Positions 1-7,783 of a DNA stretch of 21,868 bases are shown piece after piece; within the stretch, counting starts at the first letter, position 1, and each line of letters begins with the position of its first letter. The stretch is from a virus. The notes under the pieces are model-generated. The model worked only from the letters and a program-made list of their open reading frames with translations, did not search any database and was not told the DNA's origin. The DNA lies in the IMG/VR virus record IMGVR_UViG_3300025141_016607, positions 1 to 21,868 of that record. One strand, 5' to 3'. The position numbers and the translations under genes are program-made.

Positions 1-108
1 GTTGAAGATGTTGAAGCTATTGAAGATGTTGAAGCTATTGAAGATGTTGAAGCTATTGAAGATGTTGAAGATGTTGAAGATGTTGAAGATGTTGAAGATG
101 TTGAAAAG
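1..108 (+). repeat. In-frame 9-bp/18-bp tandem repeat
   Basis: Twelve consecutive 9-bp units of the form GTTGAAGAT with few variants: one VED unit, three 18-bp pairs encoding VEA-IED (10-63), four VED units (64-99) and a closing VEK unit. All units keep the frame of the gene that continues into 172-501, so the repeat encodes an acidic Val/Ile-Glu-rich stretch. It runs off the left window edge, so the full copy number is unknown. The near identity of units at DNA level suggests recent expansion by slippage. Confidence 0.9.
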
Positions 109-501
109 CTCGAAATTCCGCAGAAGATAAGCAGAAAAGATGTAATTAATATGATATTAAGAGGAGAGAACATGGCAGAGGCCAGAAAGATATCCATAGC
201 TGAGCTTAGAGATATTATTTTAGAATCATTTTATCCCGATTATGGATCTTATCGTCCACCCCAGCCAGCAGGGTATGAATATAGGGCCGCACCGGTCGTA
301 GTATCCAAAGACTCAGAGGGCACAGAGTTTGATGTGCTTGATGATTACGATGGAGTCACCGTTGCGTATAAGGCTGATGCCGGCGTAATAGACTATCAGC
401 CCAGAAATAGGCTCGTTAAAGAAGAGGCGCTAAGAAGGATAATAAGAGAGGATATTATTTCTTCTCTCATCGAGTCTAAAAAAAAAGATTTTAGACGGTG
501 A
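1..501 (+). CDS. Unknown acidic repeat protein, 5'-truncated, frame ends at 501
   Basis: I do not recognise this protein. The frame is open from the first base of the window. It encodes the acidic VED/VEA/IED repeat (about residues 1-36 of the visible part), then a link and the body ending SKKKDFRR. Three short hydrophobic helices share a look: KISRKDVINMILRGE, KISIAELRDIILES and KEEALRRIIREDI, each ending in an I/L-x-E-like group. An ATG at 172 has a strong SD (GAGGAG at 161-166, five bases before), so a shorter product MAEARKIS... may be made from it; but AGA-GGA-GAG are also ordinary codons here, so the SD could be chance. The frame stops at 499-501 just after nine A, while coding-like sequence continues in the +1 frame to 763 (separate entry). 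Probably one gene of 1-763, read by a frameshift or broken by an indel. Lying just before gp32 does not tell its function; a structural or scaffold role is only a guess. Confidence 0.6.
   Translation, partial: VEDVEAIEDVEAIEDVEAIEDVEDVEDVEDVEDVEKLEIPQKISRKDVINMILRGENMAEARKISIAELRDIILESFYPDYGSYRPPQPAGYEYRAAPVVVSKDSEGTEFDVLDDYDGVTVAYKADAGVIDYQPRNRLVKEEALRRIIREDIISSLIESKKKDFRR
478..486 (+). other. A9 run at the reading-frame change
   Basis: Nine consecutive A in the context AGTCT-A9-GATTTT. Before it the coding frame starts at positions 1 modulo 3; after it the protein-like frame is 2 modulo 3, which is a +1 (or -2) change. One A fewer would restore a single frame. It could be a homopolymer assembly error, a real indel, or slippage during transcription or translation. 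The sequence alone cannot tell these apart. Confidence 0.6.
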
Positions 502-763
502 AGCGGATGAGGATGAGGATGAAAAAAGAGAGGACGAAGCTGGCTCTCTGGGCGGAAGCAGTATTTCAGGATGGACGGGTCCATTGGGAGTGGGATCTGG
601 TCAAAGCTATGAAAATTTAGCAAAAAGAAACGCTGGCTTTTTCGGAGGCGGTCATTTAGCCAACCCTGACGCTCCCTCTAGAATAGTTAAGCAAGCCAAG
701 AGATGGGCAGATGGAACTGCTGGAAGAGGAGGCAAGAAGAAAAGAAAGAAATCTAAAAACTAA
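488..763 (+). CDS. C-terminal continuation of the unknown protein in the +1 frame
   Basis: From ATT-TTA at 488 this frame encodes about 91 residues: an acidic patch (ILDGEADEDEDEKREDE), a Gly/Ser-rich part (GSLGGSSISGWTGPLGVGSG), a middle part with HLANPDAPSRIVKQAKRWAD, and a very basic tail (GRGGKKKRKKSKN), stopping with TAA at 761. The frame is open back to 446 but has no ATG, no convincing GTG/TTG start and no SD there, so it is unlikely to be a separate gene. It reads best as the C-terminus of the protein encoded upstream, reached by a frame change in the A9 run. The alternation of acidic then basic blocks suggests a nucleic-acid or scaffold contact, but no family is recognised. Confidence 0.55.
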   Translation: MLDGEADEDEDEKREDEAGSLGGSSISGWTGPLGVGSGQSYENLAKRNAGFFGGGHLANPDAPSRIVKQAKRWADGTAGRGGKKKRKKSKN

Positions 764-784
764 TAAACTAATAAACTAATAAAA
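761..784 (+). repeat. TAATAAAC triple repeat with stacked stops
   Basis: Two exact copies of TAATAAAC and a third TAATAAAA directly follow the coding sequence. The first bases are the stop codon of the preceding frame, and the repeat places stop codons in several frames. It begins the gp32 leader region. No other role is visible. Confidence 0.7.
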
Positions 785-803
785 AACTAAATTTTGAACA
801 TTT

Positions 804-879
804 CCCAGCTATTGGGTAAATTTAAATTGTGCTTAGCACAGATAAACTAAAAACTACATTATAAACATTGGAGTAAAAA
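804..879 (+). promoter_or_regulatory. Candidate gp32 autoregulatory leader (pseudoknot/hairpins)
   Basis: Two short hairpins precede gp32: CCCA (804-807) with TGGG (813-816), loop GCTAT; and TGTGC (828-832) with GCACA (836-840), loop TTA. The loop bases GCTA (808-811) of the first are also complementary to TAGC at 834-837, so an H-type pseudoknot is possible as an alternative to the second hairpin. From 841 to the SD GGAG (870-873) the leader is A/U-rich with no visible structure. T4 gene 32 mRNA is known to use a pseudoknot followed by an unstructured A/U-rich stretch to nucleate gp32 binding and repress its own translation. The layout here is the same, but the stems are short and the match is inference. 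Confidence 0.4.
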
Positions 880-1650
880 ATGGCAGTTGATTTTGATGCA
901 ATTCGTAAAAAATTAGAGAGATTGAGTGGTAATAACAAAAATCGATCTCTAACATGGCGACCAACAGAGGGAGAGGAACATACAGTTCGACTGATTTCTT
1001 TTCCAGATAATGATGGCCAGCCCTTTAAGGAGCTTTGGTTCTACTATAACATAGGAAAGGAGAGGGGTCTTTTAACTCCTCATCAGTTTGACAACCCAGA
1101 TCCTATTCAGGAGCTTATTAACAAGCTTCGAGAGGAGGGATCTAAAGAATCTTATGAATTAGCTAAGAAGCTCTATCCCAAGATGAGAACCTATGCACCT
1201 GTTATCGTACGAGGCGAAGAGGATAAAGGCGTTCAGATCTGGGGATTCGGCAAGATGGTTTATCAGGCACTTCTTGGCTTGATGCTTGACGAAGACTATG
1301 GTGATATAACAGACCCACTTGATGGTCGCGATATCAAAGTAGTTTGTTCAAAGCAGCCAGGAAAGAAGTGGGCGATGACAGAAGTTCGGCCAAGAGGAAG
1401 GCAATCTAATCTTTCAGAAAATTCGTCAGATGCAAAAGAGTGGCTGAGCAATATTCCCAATCTCGACGACCTCTATGAGTGTAAGTCATATGATGAACTT
1501 TCAAAGATTGTCAATGATTGGCTTGGAGAGGGAGAATCAGAGTCAGATTCTGGAAATCGATCTTCAAATAACACACCCGCAGTTAGTGCCCCTGGATCTT
1601 CAGGATATTCAAGTGTAGATGATGCATTTGCTGACCTGATGGCAGACTGA
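880..1650 (+). CDS. 32: Single-stranded DNA-binding protein, T4 gp32 type
   Basis: A 256-residue gp32-family protein that would coat single-stranded DNA at the fork and during recombination, with UvsX and the helicase as likely partners. It shows a basic N-terminal segment (IRKKLERLSGNNKNRSLTWRP), a gp32-like core with aromatic clusters (LWFYYNIG near 50-60, VQIWGFGKMVY near 118-128), a Ser/Asn-rich linker (about 215-245) and an acidic tail ending DDAFADLMAD, as expected for partner binding. Unlike T4 gp32 (ligands His64, Cys77, Cys87, Cys90), the core has no cysteine between the first aromatic cluster and residue 150, so the zinc site appears absent. The start has a good SD (GGAG, six bases before ATG). 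A strong terminator follows, so it can be made in excess over the downstream genes. The family call rests on overall pattern and context. Confidence 0.85.
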   Translation: MAVDFDAIRKKLERLSGNNKNRSLTWRPTEGEEHTVRLISFPDNDGQPFKELWFYYNIGKERGLLTPHQFDNPDPIQELINKLREEGSKESYELAKKLYPKMRTYAPVIVRGEEDKGVQIWGFGKMVYQALLGLMLDEDYGDITDPLDGRDIKVVCSKQPGKKWAMTEVRPRGRQSNLSENSSDAKEWLSNIPNLDDLYECKSYDELSKIVNDWLGEGESESDSGNRSSNNTPAVSAPGSSGYSSVDDAFADLMAD

Positions 1651-1668
1651 TAATCTGTATAGATTTCT

Positions 1669-1697
1669 ACGAGGGGCTATGAGAAGCCCCTCGTTTT
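1669..1697 (+). terminator. Rho-independent terminator after gp32
   Basis: Perfect 10-bp stem: ACGAGGGGCT (1669-1678) pairs with AGCCCCTCGT (1685-1694), with a six-base loop, followed by a short T run (1694-1697). It lies 18 bases after the gp32 stop and just before uvsX. The T run is only four bases, so read-through into uvsX is likely and would set a gp32:uvsX ratio. Confidence 0.85.
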
Positions 1698-1729
1698 AAG
1701 CAACCATGGGAAGAAAGGGGGTTCAAACA

Positions 1730-2893
1730 GTGTCAGACAGGAAGAAGGGAATAGAAGACTTCACATCAGATTTAATAGTTGCTCTAAACAAGGAGCACGG
1801 TGCAAGGGTAGCCTATAATCTTAGCCAAGATGAGTCACCTACGCATGTCAAGAGGTGGATATCAACAGGATCCAAGCTGTTAGATTACATCTGCTCAAAT
1901 AGAAGAAATGGAGGACTTCCAGAGGGGAGGATAGTTGAAATATTTGGTCCACCCTCCATAGGAAAATCTCACATCGCAACTCAGGTAGCAAGAACTACCC
2001 AGCAGATGGGGGGAATCGCCGTCTATATAGACACTGAAAATGCTACATCAGTTGAGAATTTGCAAATGCTAGGAGTAGATGTTTCTCAGCGATTTGTATA
2101 CGTTGACACTCACTGTACAGAAGAGGTTTTTAAAGTTGCAGAGTCTGTAATCCTAAAGTCAAAGGGAATGAACAAGGATGTTCCAGTTACATTAATTTGG
2201 GATTCTGTTGCTGCGTCTTCTCCCAAAGCTGAACTTCTAGGAGATTATGATAAGGAGACTATTGGGCTTCAAGCTAGAACAATATCCAAGGGAATGAGAA
2301 AGATAACTGGGGTTATTGGAGATCAAAATGTTTTATTTGTCATACTAAATCAAACTAGAATGAAAATAGGGGTAATGTTTGGGGATCCTACAACAACGCC
2401 AGGCGGAAAAGCAATTCCATTTCATGCCTCCACGAGGATCAAGCTGGGAGCAGGCCAGCAGATAAAGGATGGAGAGGACGTGATCGGAATCAACGTTTCA
2501 GCAAAAACTATTAAGAACAAAGTGGCTCCCCCTTTTAGAACATGTAATTTTGAGATTCACTTCGGAGTCGGGATTAAAGAGCATGAACAGATATTTGACT
2601 TTTTGAGAAAGCATGGGCCAGAGGTAGTTGACGGAATAGAAACGTCTGTATCGGGAACTGGAGGGTGGAAGAATCTTCTAGTTAAGAATACAATATCAGA
2701 AAAGGTTGTCGTTGAAAGAAAGTTTAGAAAAAATAATTTTGATAAGATATTATGCGACCCTGAGTGTAAAAAATACTTAGATGATCTACTGGATAGAGCA
2801 ATGGTTAAAAAGTTTGCTGTAGAAGATCCGGATATAGATGTTAATTCATACGTAGAAGTTGAATCTATAGCCCAGTCACTAAAAGAAAAATGA
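1730..2893 (+). CDS. uvsX: RecA/UvsX-family recombinase
   Basis: ATP-dependent strand-exchange protein for recombination-dependent replication and repair, loading on DNA coated by the gp32 product. From the GTG start (387 residues) it shows Walker A GPPSIGKS at 73-80, the catalytic-glutamate region YIDTEN near 99-104, Walker B VTLIWDS near 153-159, and the RecA-core block NQTRMKIGVMFGDPTTTPGG. The latter is closer to bacterial RecA wording than to T4 UvsX. The open frame reaches an ATG at 1706, but that lies almost on the terminator and has no SD. GTG 1730 has a purine-rich SD (AAGGGGG at 1714-1720), so I chose it. The stop overlaps the next start (ATGA), so the exonuclease is translationally coupled. 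I am sure of the recombinase family; UvsX versus RecA naming is by context. Confidence 0.93.
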   Translation: MSDRKKGIEDFTSDLIVALNKEHGARVAYNLSQDESPTHVKRWISTGSKLLDYICSNRRNGGLPEGRIVEIFGPPSIGKSHIATQVARTTQQMGGIAVYIDTENATSVENLQMLGVDVSQRFVYVDTHCTEEVFKVAESVILKSKGMNKDVPVTLIWDSVAASSPKAELLGDYDKETIGLQARTISKGMRKITGVIGDQNVLFVILNQTRMKIGVMFGDPTTTPGGKAIPFHASTRIKLGAGQQIKDGEDVIGINVSAKTIKNKVAPPFRTCNFEIHFGVGIKEHEQIFDFLRKHGPEVVDGIETSVSGTGGWKNLLVKNTISEKVVVERKFRKNNFDKILCDPECKKYLDDLLDRAMVKKFAVEDPDIDVNSYVEVESIAQSLKEK

Positions 2894-3861
2894 AGAAGTC
2901 TAACGATGATTTGATTCTGATAGTAGATGCCTTAAATTTATTTACCAGACACTTTGTTGCTCATCCTGCAAGGGGAGTGAATGGTGAGCACGTGGGTGGC
3001 ATTGTAGGATTTATGTACGCAATAGCTGATTTTTCAGAAAGATTCAAGCCAAGTCAAATAATTGTTGTGTGGGAAGGAGGGGGATCTTCTAGAAGGCGAT
3101 CTATTTTTAAAGACTATAAGCAGAAGAGAAGGCCTGCAAAGCTTAATAGATTTAATGAGGAGGGAGAGATGCCAGATACTGTTGAGAATAGAAATCATCA
3201 AATTTCTATTCTGGTTGAGATAATGAAGAATCTTCCCATAGTTCAAGCATATGTTCCTGACTGCGAGGCAGATGATGTTATAGGATACATCTCAAAATAT
3301 AGATTTAAAGATAGCAGAAAATTAATAGTCTCATCCGATAAAGATTTCTATCAGCTTTTAGATAATTCCACAATAATCTACTCCCCTACTTGGAAAAAAT
3401 TTATAACAAGAAAAGAGGTACTAGAAAAATTTGAGATATCTCCAGAAAATTTTTGTCTTGCAAAGTCAATATGTGGAGATCCATCGGATAACATAGCTGG
3501 CGTGGATCGTGTAGGATTTAAGACACTTTCCAAGAGATTTCCGGAATTTTCACAACAATCAAGTATTTCCATATCAGATGTCATTTCCAAGTGTAAATTG
3601 ATGCTTTCAGAGGGTAATAATCTAAAGGCAATTAAAAATATTTCGGAGTCCGAAGGCTTGATCAAAAGAAACTGGTCTCTGATATATCTTGATACCGCAA
3701 ACTTAGCAGCTCACCAGATTTCAAAGATAAATTATATACTTGATAATTTTAAACCTGATAGAAAGAAGATACAGGTTATGAGAACCCTTATTAGAGAGGG
3801 AATTCAAACTTTCAATATCGATAGACTCTTTTTATCTTTAAACCATGTAGGAAGAACATGA
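2890..3861 (+). CDS. 5'-3' exonuclease / flap endonuclease (FEN, T4 RNase H type)
   Basis: Structure-specific 5' nuclease that should remove RNA primers and 5' flaps on the lagging strand. Of 323 residues, the metal-binding and DNA-binding marks are visible in family order: D13 in LILIVDALN, YKQKRR at 76-81 (helical arch), DCEADD at 124-129, SSDKD at 148-152, and the helix-hairpin-helix-like GDPSDNIAGVDRVG at 196-209. The C-terminal third (about 225-323) is less conserved. It overlaps uvsX by four bases (ATGA) and the helicase gene by four bases (ATGA), placing it in a tight replication operon. It could be called T4 rnh-like or the 5' nuclease domain of Pol I. The biochemical type is well supported; the exact substrate is inferred. 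Confidence 0.92.
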   Translation: MKKSNDDLILIVDALNLFTRHFVAHPARGVNGEHVGGIVGFMYAIADFSERFKPSQIIVVWEGGGSSRRRSIFKDYKQKRRPAKLNRFNEEGEMPDTVENRNHQISILVEIMKNLPIVQAYVPDCEADDVIGYISKYRFKDSRKLIVSSDKDFYQLLDNSTIIYSPTWKKFITRKEVLEKFEISPENFCLAKSICGDPSDNIAGVDRVGFKTLSKRFPEFSQQSSISISDVISKCKLMLSEGNNLKAIKNISESEGLIKRNWSLIYLDTANLAAHQISKINYILDNFKPDRKKIQVMRTLIREGIQTFNIDRLFLSLNHVGRT

Positions 3862-5231
3862 ATTCACATTTTGGGCAATACGGAAAATCTTTTCAGGAAA
3901 AGATCTTTCAAGCGTTTATAACTGATCAAAATTGGGCTGCTCAAATGATAGAGGTTATGACACCTTCATATTTTGAGCAAAAGTATCTAGGCTTTTTAAC
4001 AGAGAGATATTTTTCATATCAGGAAAAATATAAGTCATTTCCAACACTTCCATTGTTGATATCGATAATACGTGACGACTTGAGAGAAGGGAATGATATA
4101 ATTTTAAGAGATCAGATAATTGAGTTTCTTCATAGGATTAAGATGAATCCTGATCTTGGAGATCTTGACTATGTCAAAGAAAAATCACTTGATTTTTGTA
4201 GGAAGCAATCATTAAAGGATGCACTTGAGAAAGCAGTTGAGCTAATAGCGTCTGACAAGTATGAATCTGTTGTCGACCTTATGAAAAATGCTATATCTAG
4301 GGGAATGCCGTCAACTCTTGGCCATATTTTTTTTGAAGATTACGAAAGCAGATTCACAGAAATAAGTCGATTTCCATGCCCAACTGGAATTCCAGAACTT
4401 GACAAGAGGGGAATTTTAAGCGGAGGGCTAGGAAGGGGAGAGCTAGGTGTCATTACAGCACCCACAGGAGTTGGAAAATCACACTTCCTTGTAAATCTTG
4501 GAGCAGAAGCTTTATCCCGGGGAAAGAATGTAATTCACTACACATTTGAACTATCCGAGAGAGCAGTGGGAATTCGGTATGACAGTAACCTGTGTGAGAT
4601 CCCAAGTAATGACGTCATTGATAGGAAAGAAGAAGTCATTGCTGTGTATGAGAAGGCTGAATTAGGGCGGCTAATTATTAAAGAATATCCCACAGGATCT
4701 GCATCTGTGATGACAATAAGAAATCACATAGAGAAGCTTTTATTAAAGTCTTTCGTACCAAGCCTGATAATTATAGATTACGCGGATATCATGCGTTCTT
4801 CAAGACGATATGACTCCCTTAGACACGAACTAAAGCTGATTTATGAGGAGTTGAGAAATCTCGCAATGGATATGAACGTCCCAATCTGGACAGCCTCGCA
4901 GTCGAATAGAGATGCAGCAAATGCATCTGTCGTGGGATTAGAGAATATGTCTGAGGCCTATGGAAAGGCAATGGTGGCAGATGTAGTATTATCACTATCA
5001 AGAAAGCCCATGGAAAAGTCTTCAGGAGTTGGCAGGTTATTTGTGGCAAAGAATAGAGCAGGGAGGGATGGAATTCTTTATCCAGTTTTGCTTGATACAT
5101 CAATGTCTAAAATTCGAGTTGTAGAAAATAGTGAAGAGATGTCGCTGGAGGAGGTCTTGAAGACAGACACAGCATCTATGAAAAATCTTTTAAAGAAGAA
5201 GTGGAAAGAGGTTAACGGTGATGATGGGTAG
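3858..5231 (+). CDS. Replicative DNA helicase, DnaB / T4 gp41 type
   Basis: RecA-fold hexameric helicase that should unwind DNA ahead of the fork. Its 457 residues hold an N-terminal helical domain (about 1-150, primase-contact type) and a C-terminal ATPase: Walker A APTGVGKS at 201-208, FELSE with the probable catalytic Glu231, Walker B LIIIDYADI at 303-311, and the sensor-like TASQSNR at 345-351. The linker before the ATPase carries the usual TGIPELD...GGLGRGELGV pattern. It overlaps the exonuclease gene by four bases. No separate primase or helicase loader appears in this window. DnaB family membership is clear; gp41 orthology is inferred from the uvsX/gp32 neighbourhood. Confidence 0.92.
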   Translation: MNSHFGQYGKSFQEKIFQAFITDQNWAAQMIEVMTPSYFEQKYLGFLTERYFSYQEKYKSFPTLPLLISIIRDDLREGNDIILRDQIIEFLHRIKMNPDLGDLDYVKEKSLDFCRKQSLKDALEKAVELIASDKYESVVDLMKNAISRGMPSTLGHIFFEDYESRFTEISRFPCPTGIPELDKRGILSGGLGRGELGVITAPTGVGKSHFLVNLGAEALSRGKNVIHYTFELSERAVGIRYDSNLCEIPSNDVIDRKEEVIAVYEKAELGRLIIKEYPTGSASVMTIRNHIEKLLLKSFVPSLIIIDYADIMRSSRRYDSLRHELKLIYEELRNLAMDMNVPIWTASQSNRDAANASVVGLENMSEAYGKAMVADVVLSLSRKPMEKSSGVGRLFVAKNRAGRDGILYPVLLDTSMSKIRVVENSEEMSLEEVLKTDTASMKNLLKKKWKEVNGDDG

Positions 5232-5260
5232 CTGTAAATATTATTGATGAAGGAGGCAGA

Positions 5261-7777
5261 GTGGCAACTTTTAATGATGCTCTTAGAAAAAGTATTGAAT
5301 ACTTCAACGGCGATGAATTAGCTGCAAACGTTTTTGTCACAAAGTACGCGCTATGTGATAAAGAAGGAAACTTTTATGAAGAGACGCCTGATGACATGCA
5401 CCGGCGCCTCGCAAGGGAGTTTTCTAGAATTGAAAAGAAATATGAAAATCCCATGTCTGAAGGGGAGATATATGAGCTTTTTAAGGATTTTAAATTTGTA
5501 ATTCCTCAGGGAAGCCCAATGGCGGGAATAGGCAACGACCATCAGATCCAGTCACTATCCAATTGTTTTGTGATAGAGTCTCCATGGGACTCTTATGGGG
5601 GAATACTCAAGACAGATCAGGAGCTGGTTCAGATAGCAAAGAGGAGGGGCGGAGTTGGGTTTGATATCTCATCTATTAGGCCTAAAGGGCTCTCGACTGC
5701 AAATGCTGCGAGAACAACTGATGGCATAGAAGTATTCATGGATAGATTTTCTAATTCCTGCAGAGAGGTGGCCCAGGGAGGACGACGCGGTGCATTGATG
5801 ATAACGATTTCTGTCCATCACCCCCAGATAAGAGACTTTATTAAGATCAAGCAAGAGCTTACAAGGGTCACGGGTGCAAATATTTCTATAAGGCTAACTG
5901 ATGAGTTCATGTGCGCTGTTGAAGATGACGCAAATGTAGAGCTAAGATATCCCGTAGATAGTGATGAACCAGTGATGAAAGAAAGTGTAAGGGCAGCAGA
6001 CATATGGGATGAAATAATTTCATCAGCTCATAAGACTGCAGAGCCGGGCCTTCTTTTTTGGGACACAGCTAAGAAATTAACACCATCAGACATTTATGCT
6101 GATGAGGGATTCGGGTCTATATCTACTAACCCTTGTGGAGAAATAATTCTATCAGCTTACGATTCATGCAGATTGATGCTTATCAATCTTTCTTCTTTTG
6201 TAGACCGGCCGTTCAAGAAGAATTCAAGATTTAATTTTAAAAAGATGGCAGAAATTTCTCATAAGGCACAAAGACTCATGGATGACATGATAGATCTCGA
6301 AATAGAGCAGATCGATAAGATTTTGGAAAAGATAGGCTCTGATCCGGAGCCGTCCAAGGTGAAGAAAATTGAGAGAGATTTATGGTCTAACATAAGGGAT
6401 CAAGCCATCAAGGGAAGGAGAACTGGACTGGGAGTTACTGCTGTTGGAGATACACTTGCTGCCCTAAATATAAGATACGGATCAGACAAATCTATCGACA
6501 TTGTTGAAAAAATTTATAAAACACTTGCAGTCAGCGCATATAGTTCTTCCTGTATTATGGCAAAAGAAAGAGGACCATTTCCTATTCATGATTTTTCTAA
6601 GGAGACGTACCATCCTTTTCTTAGAAGGATATGGGAAGAAGACCCAGAGCTATTGCAGATGAATGAAAGGTGGGGAAGAAGAAATATTTCATTAACGACT
6701 ACTGCTCCAGCCGGATCAGTTTCTGTTCTAGCACAAACCACGTCTGGAATAGAGCCGGCATATCTACTAAGGTATTCGAGAAGAAAGAAAATTAATCAGG
6801 ATGTAGAGCCAGGCGCTCGAATAGACTTTATTGATGATTTGGGTGATAAATGGCAGGAATATGATGTGTATCATCATGGATTTAATAGGTGGAGAGATTC
6901 TTTAAAAATACCTGAAGGAAAGACAATGTCTTATGAATCTCTTGAAGAAATGAGCCCATACTATAAATCTACGTCTAATGACATTGACTGGATTCAGAAA
7001 GTCAAGCTGCAAGCTGCAGCACAAAAATGGATCTGTCACGCCATCTCTAATACAACAAACGTTCCATCTAATACAGATGTTAGTACAATAAAAGATATTT
7101 ACATGCAAGGATGGAAGCTTGGGTGCAAGGGCGTAACTGTTTATAGGGATGGATCTCGATCTGGGGTTCTAGTCTCCAAAGAAGATAGCAACATTGACAA
7201 CAATAGGGAAAAGGGTTATATTTTTTATCACAATGCTCCCAAAAGGCCAAAAAGTTTGGAATGCCAAATAAATCATGCCACCATTAAGGGTGAAAGCTGG
7301 ACTATTCTCGTCGGCCTTCTAAACAACAAGCCATATGAAATTATTGGCGGACTTTCAAAATATGTCGAGATACCCAGAAAATATTCAACGGGTGTGATCA
7401 TCAAGCATCCCAGAAAGACGATGAATTCAAAATATGATCTATCATTTGGAGAAGATGATCATCAGATCATAGTTAAGGACATCGTCTCAGTGTTTGACAA
7501 TCCAAATTATAGCTCGTTTACTAGAACGATATCACTTGCACTTAGACATGGAGTTCCAATTCAATATTTGGTCGAGCAGCTTCAAAAGGATAGGGACGCC
7601 GACATGTTTACATTTGCAAAGGTGACAGCTAGATGTCTTAAGAAATATATCTCGGATGGGACTAAGCCAGGAAATGGGACTATTAGATGTAATTGCGAAT
7701 CAGCTGATCAGCCCAATATCGTGTATCAGGAAGGATGCGCTACATGCTTGACATGTGGTTACGCAATGTGCGGATAG
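5261..7777 (+). CDS. nrdJ: Class II (adenosylcobalamin-dependent) ribonucleotide reductase
   Basis: Makes deoxyribonucleotides from ribonucleotides using a B12 cofactor, independent of oxygen and of a separate radical subunit. The 838 residues include the active-site set of this class: Cys102 in LSNCF and Cys303 in DSCRL (likely redox pair), and Asn290-Pro-Cys292-Gly-Glu294 (thiyl radical cysteine and general acid/base). There follow TTTAPAGSVSVLAQTTSGIEP in two parts around 480-505, and GCKGVTVYRDGSRSGV near 625. The C-terminus has four cysteines (826, 829, 832, 837; GCATCLTCGYAMCG), the thioredoxin-reduced tail. Start GTG 5261 has a full SD (AGGAGG at 5251-5256). No nrdA/nrdB is seen. The phage would depend on host or environmental cobalamin. 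No intein or split is visible. Confidence 0.95.
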   Translation: MATFNDALRKSIEYFNGDELAANVFVTKYALCDKEGNFYEETPDDMHRRLAREFSRIEKKYENPMSEGEIYELFKDFKFVIPQGSPMAGIGNDHQIQSLSNCFVIESPWDSYGGILKTDQELVQIAKRRGGVGFDISSIRPKGLSTANAARTTDGIEVFMDRFSNSCREVAQGGRRGALMITISVHHPQIRDFIKIKQELTRVTGANISIRLTDEFMCAVEDDANVELRYPVDSDEPVMKESVRAADIWDEIISSAHKTAEPGLLFWDTAKKLTPSDIYADEGFGSISTNPCGEIILSAYDSCRLMLINLSSFVDRPFKKNSRFNFKKMAEISHKAQRLMDDMIDLEIEQIDKILEKIGSDPEPSKVKKIERDLWSNIRDQAIKGRRTGLGVTAVGDTLAALNIRYGSDKSIDIVEKIYKTLAVSAYSSSCIMAKERGPFPIHDFSKETYHPFLRRIWEEDPELLQMNERWGRRNISLTTTAPAGSVSVLAQTTSGIEPAYLLRYSRRKKINQDVEPGARIDFIDDLGDKWQEYDVYHHGFNRWRDSLKIPEGKTMSYESLEEMSPYYKSTSNDIDWIQKVKLQAAAQKWICHAISNTTNVPSNTDVSTIKDIYMQGWKLGCKGVTVYRDGSRSGVLVSKEDSNIDNNREKGYIFYHNAPKRPKSLECQINHATIKGESWTILVGLLNNKPYEIIGGLSKYVEIPRKYSTGVIIKHPRKTMNSKYDLSFGEDDHQIIVKDIVSVFDNPNYSSFTRTISLALRHGVPIQYLVEQLQKDRDADMFTFAKVTARCLKKYISDGTKPGNGTIRCNCESADQPNIVYQEGCATCLTCGYAMCG

Positions 7778-7783
7778 GATTGT

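Noticed and set aside
1-108. CRISPR-like repeat array
   Set aside because: Units are contiguous with no spacers, in frame, and encode a regular acidic peptide; this is a coding tandem repeat.
1706-1729. ATG 1706 as the uvsX start
   Set aside because: It is only nine bases after the terminator T run with no SD; GTG 1730 has a purine-rich SD. Not impossible, but less likely.
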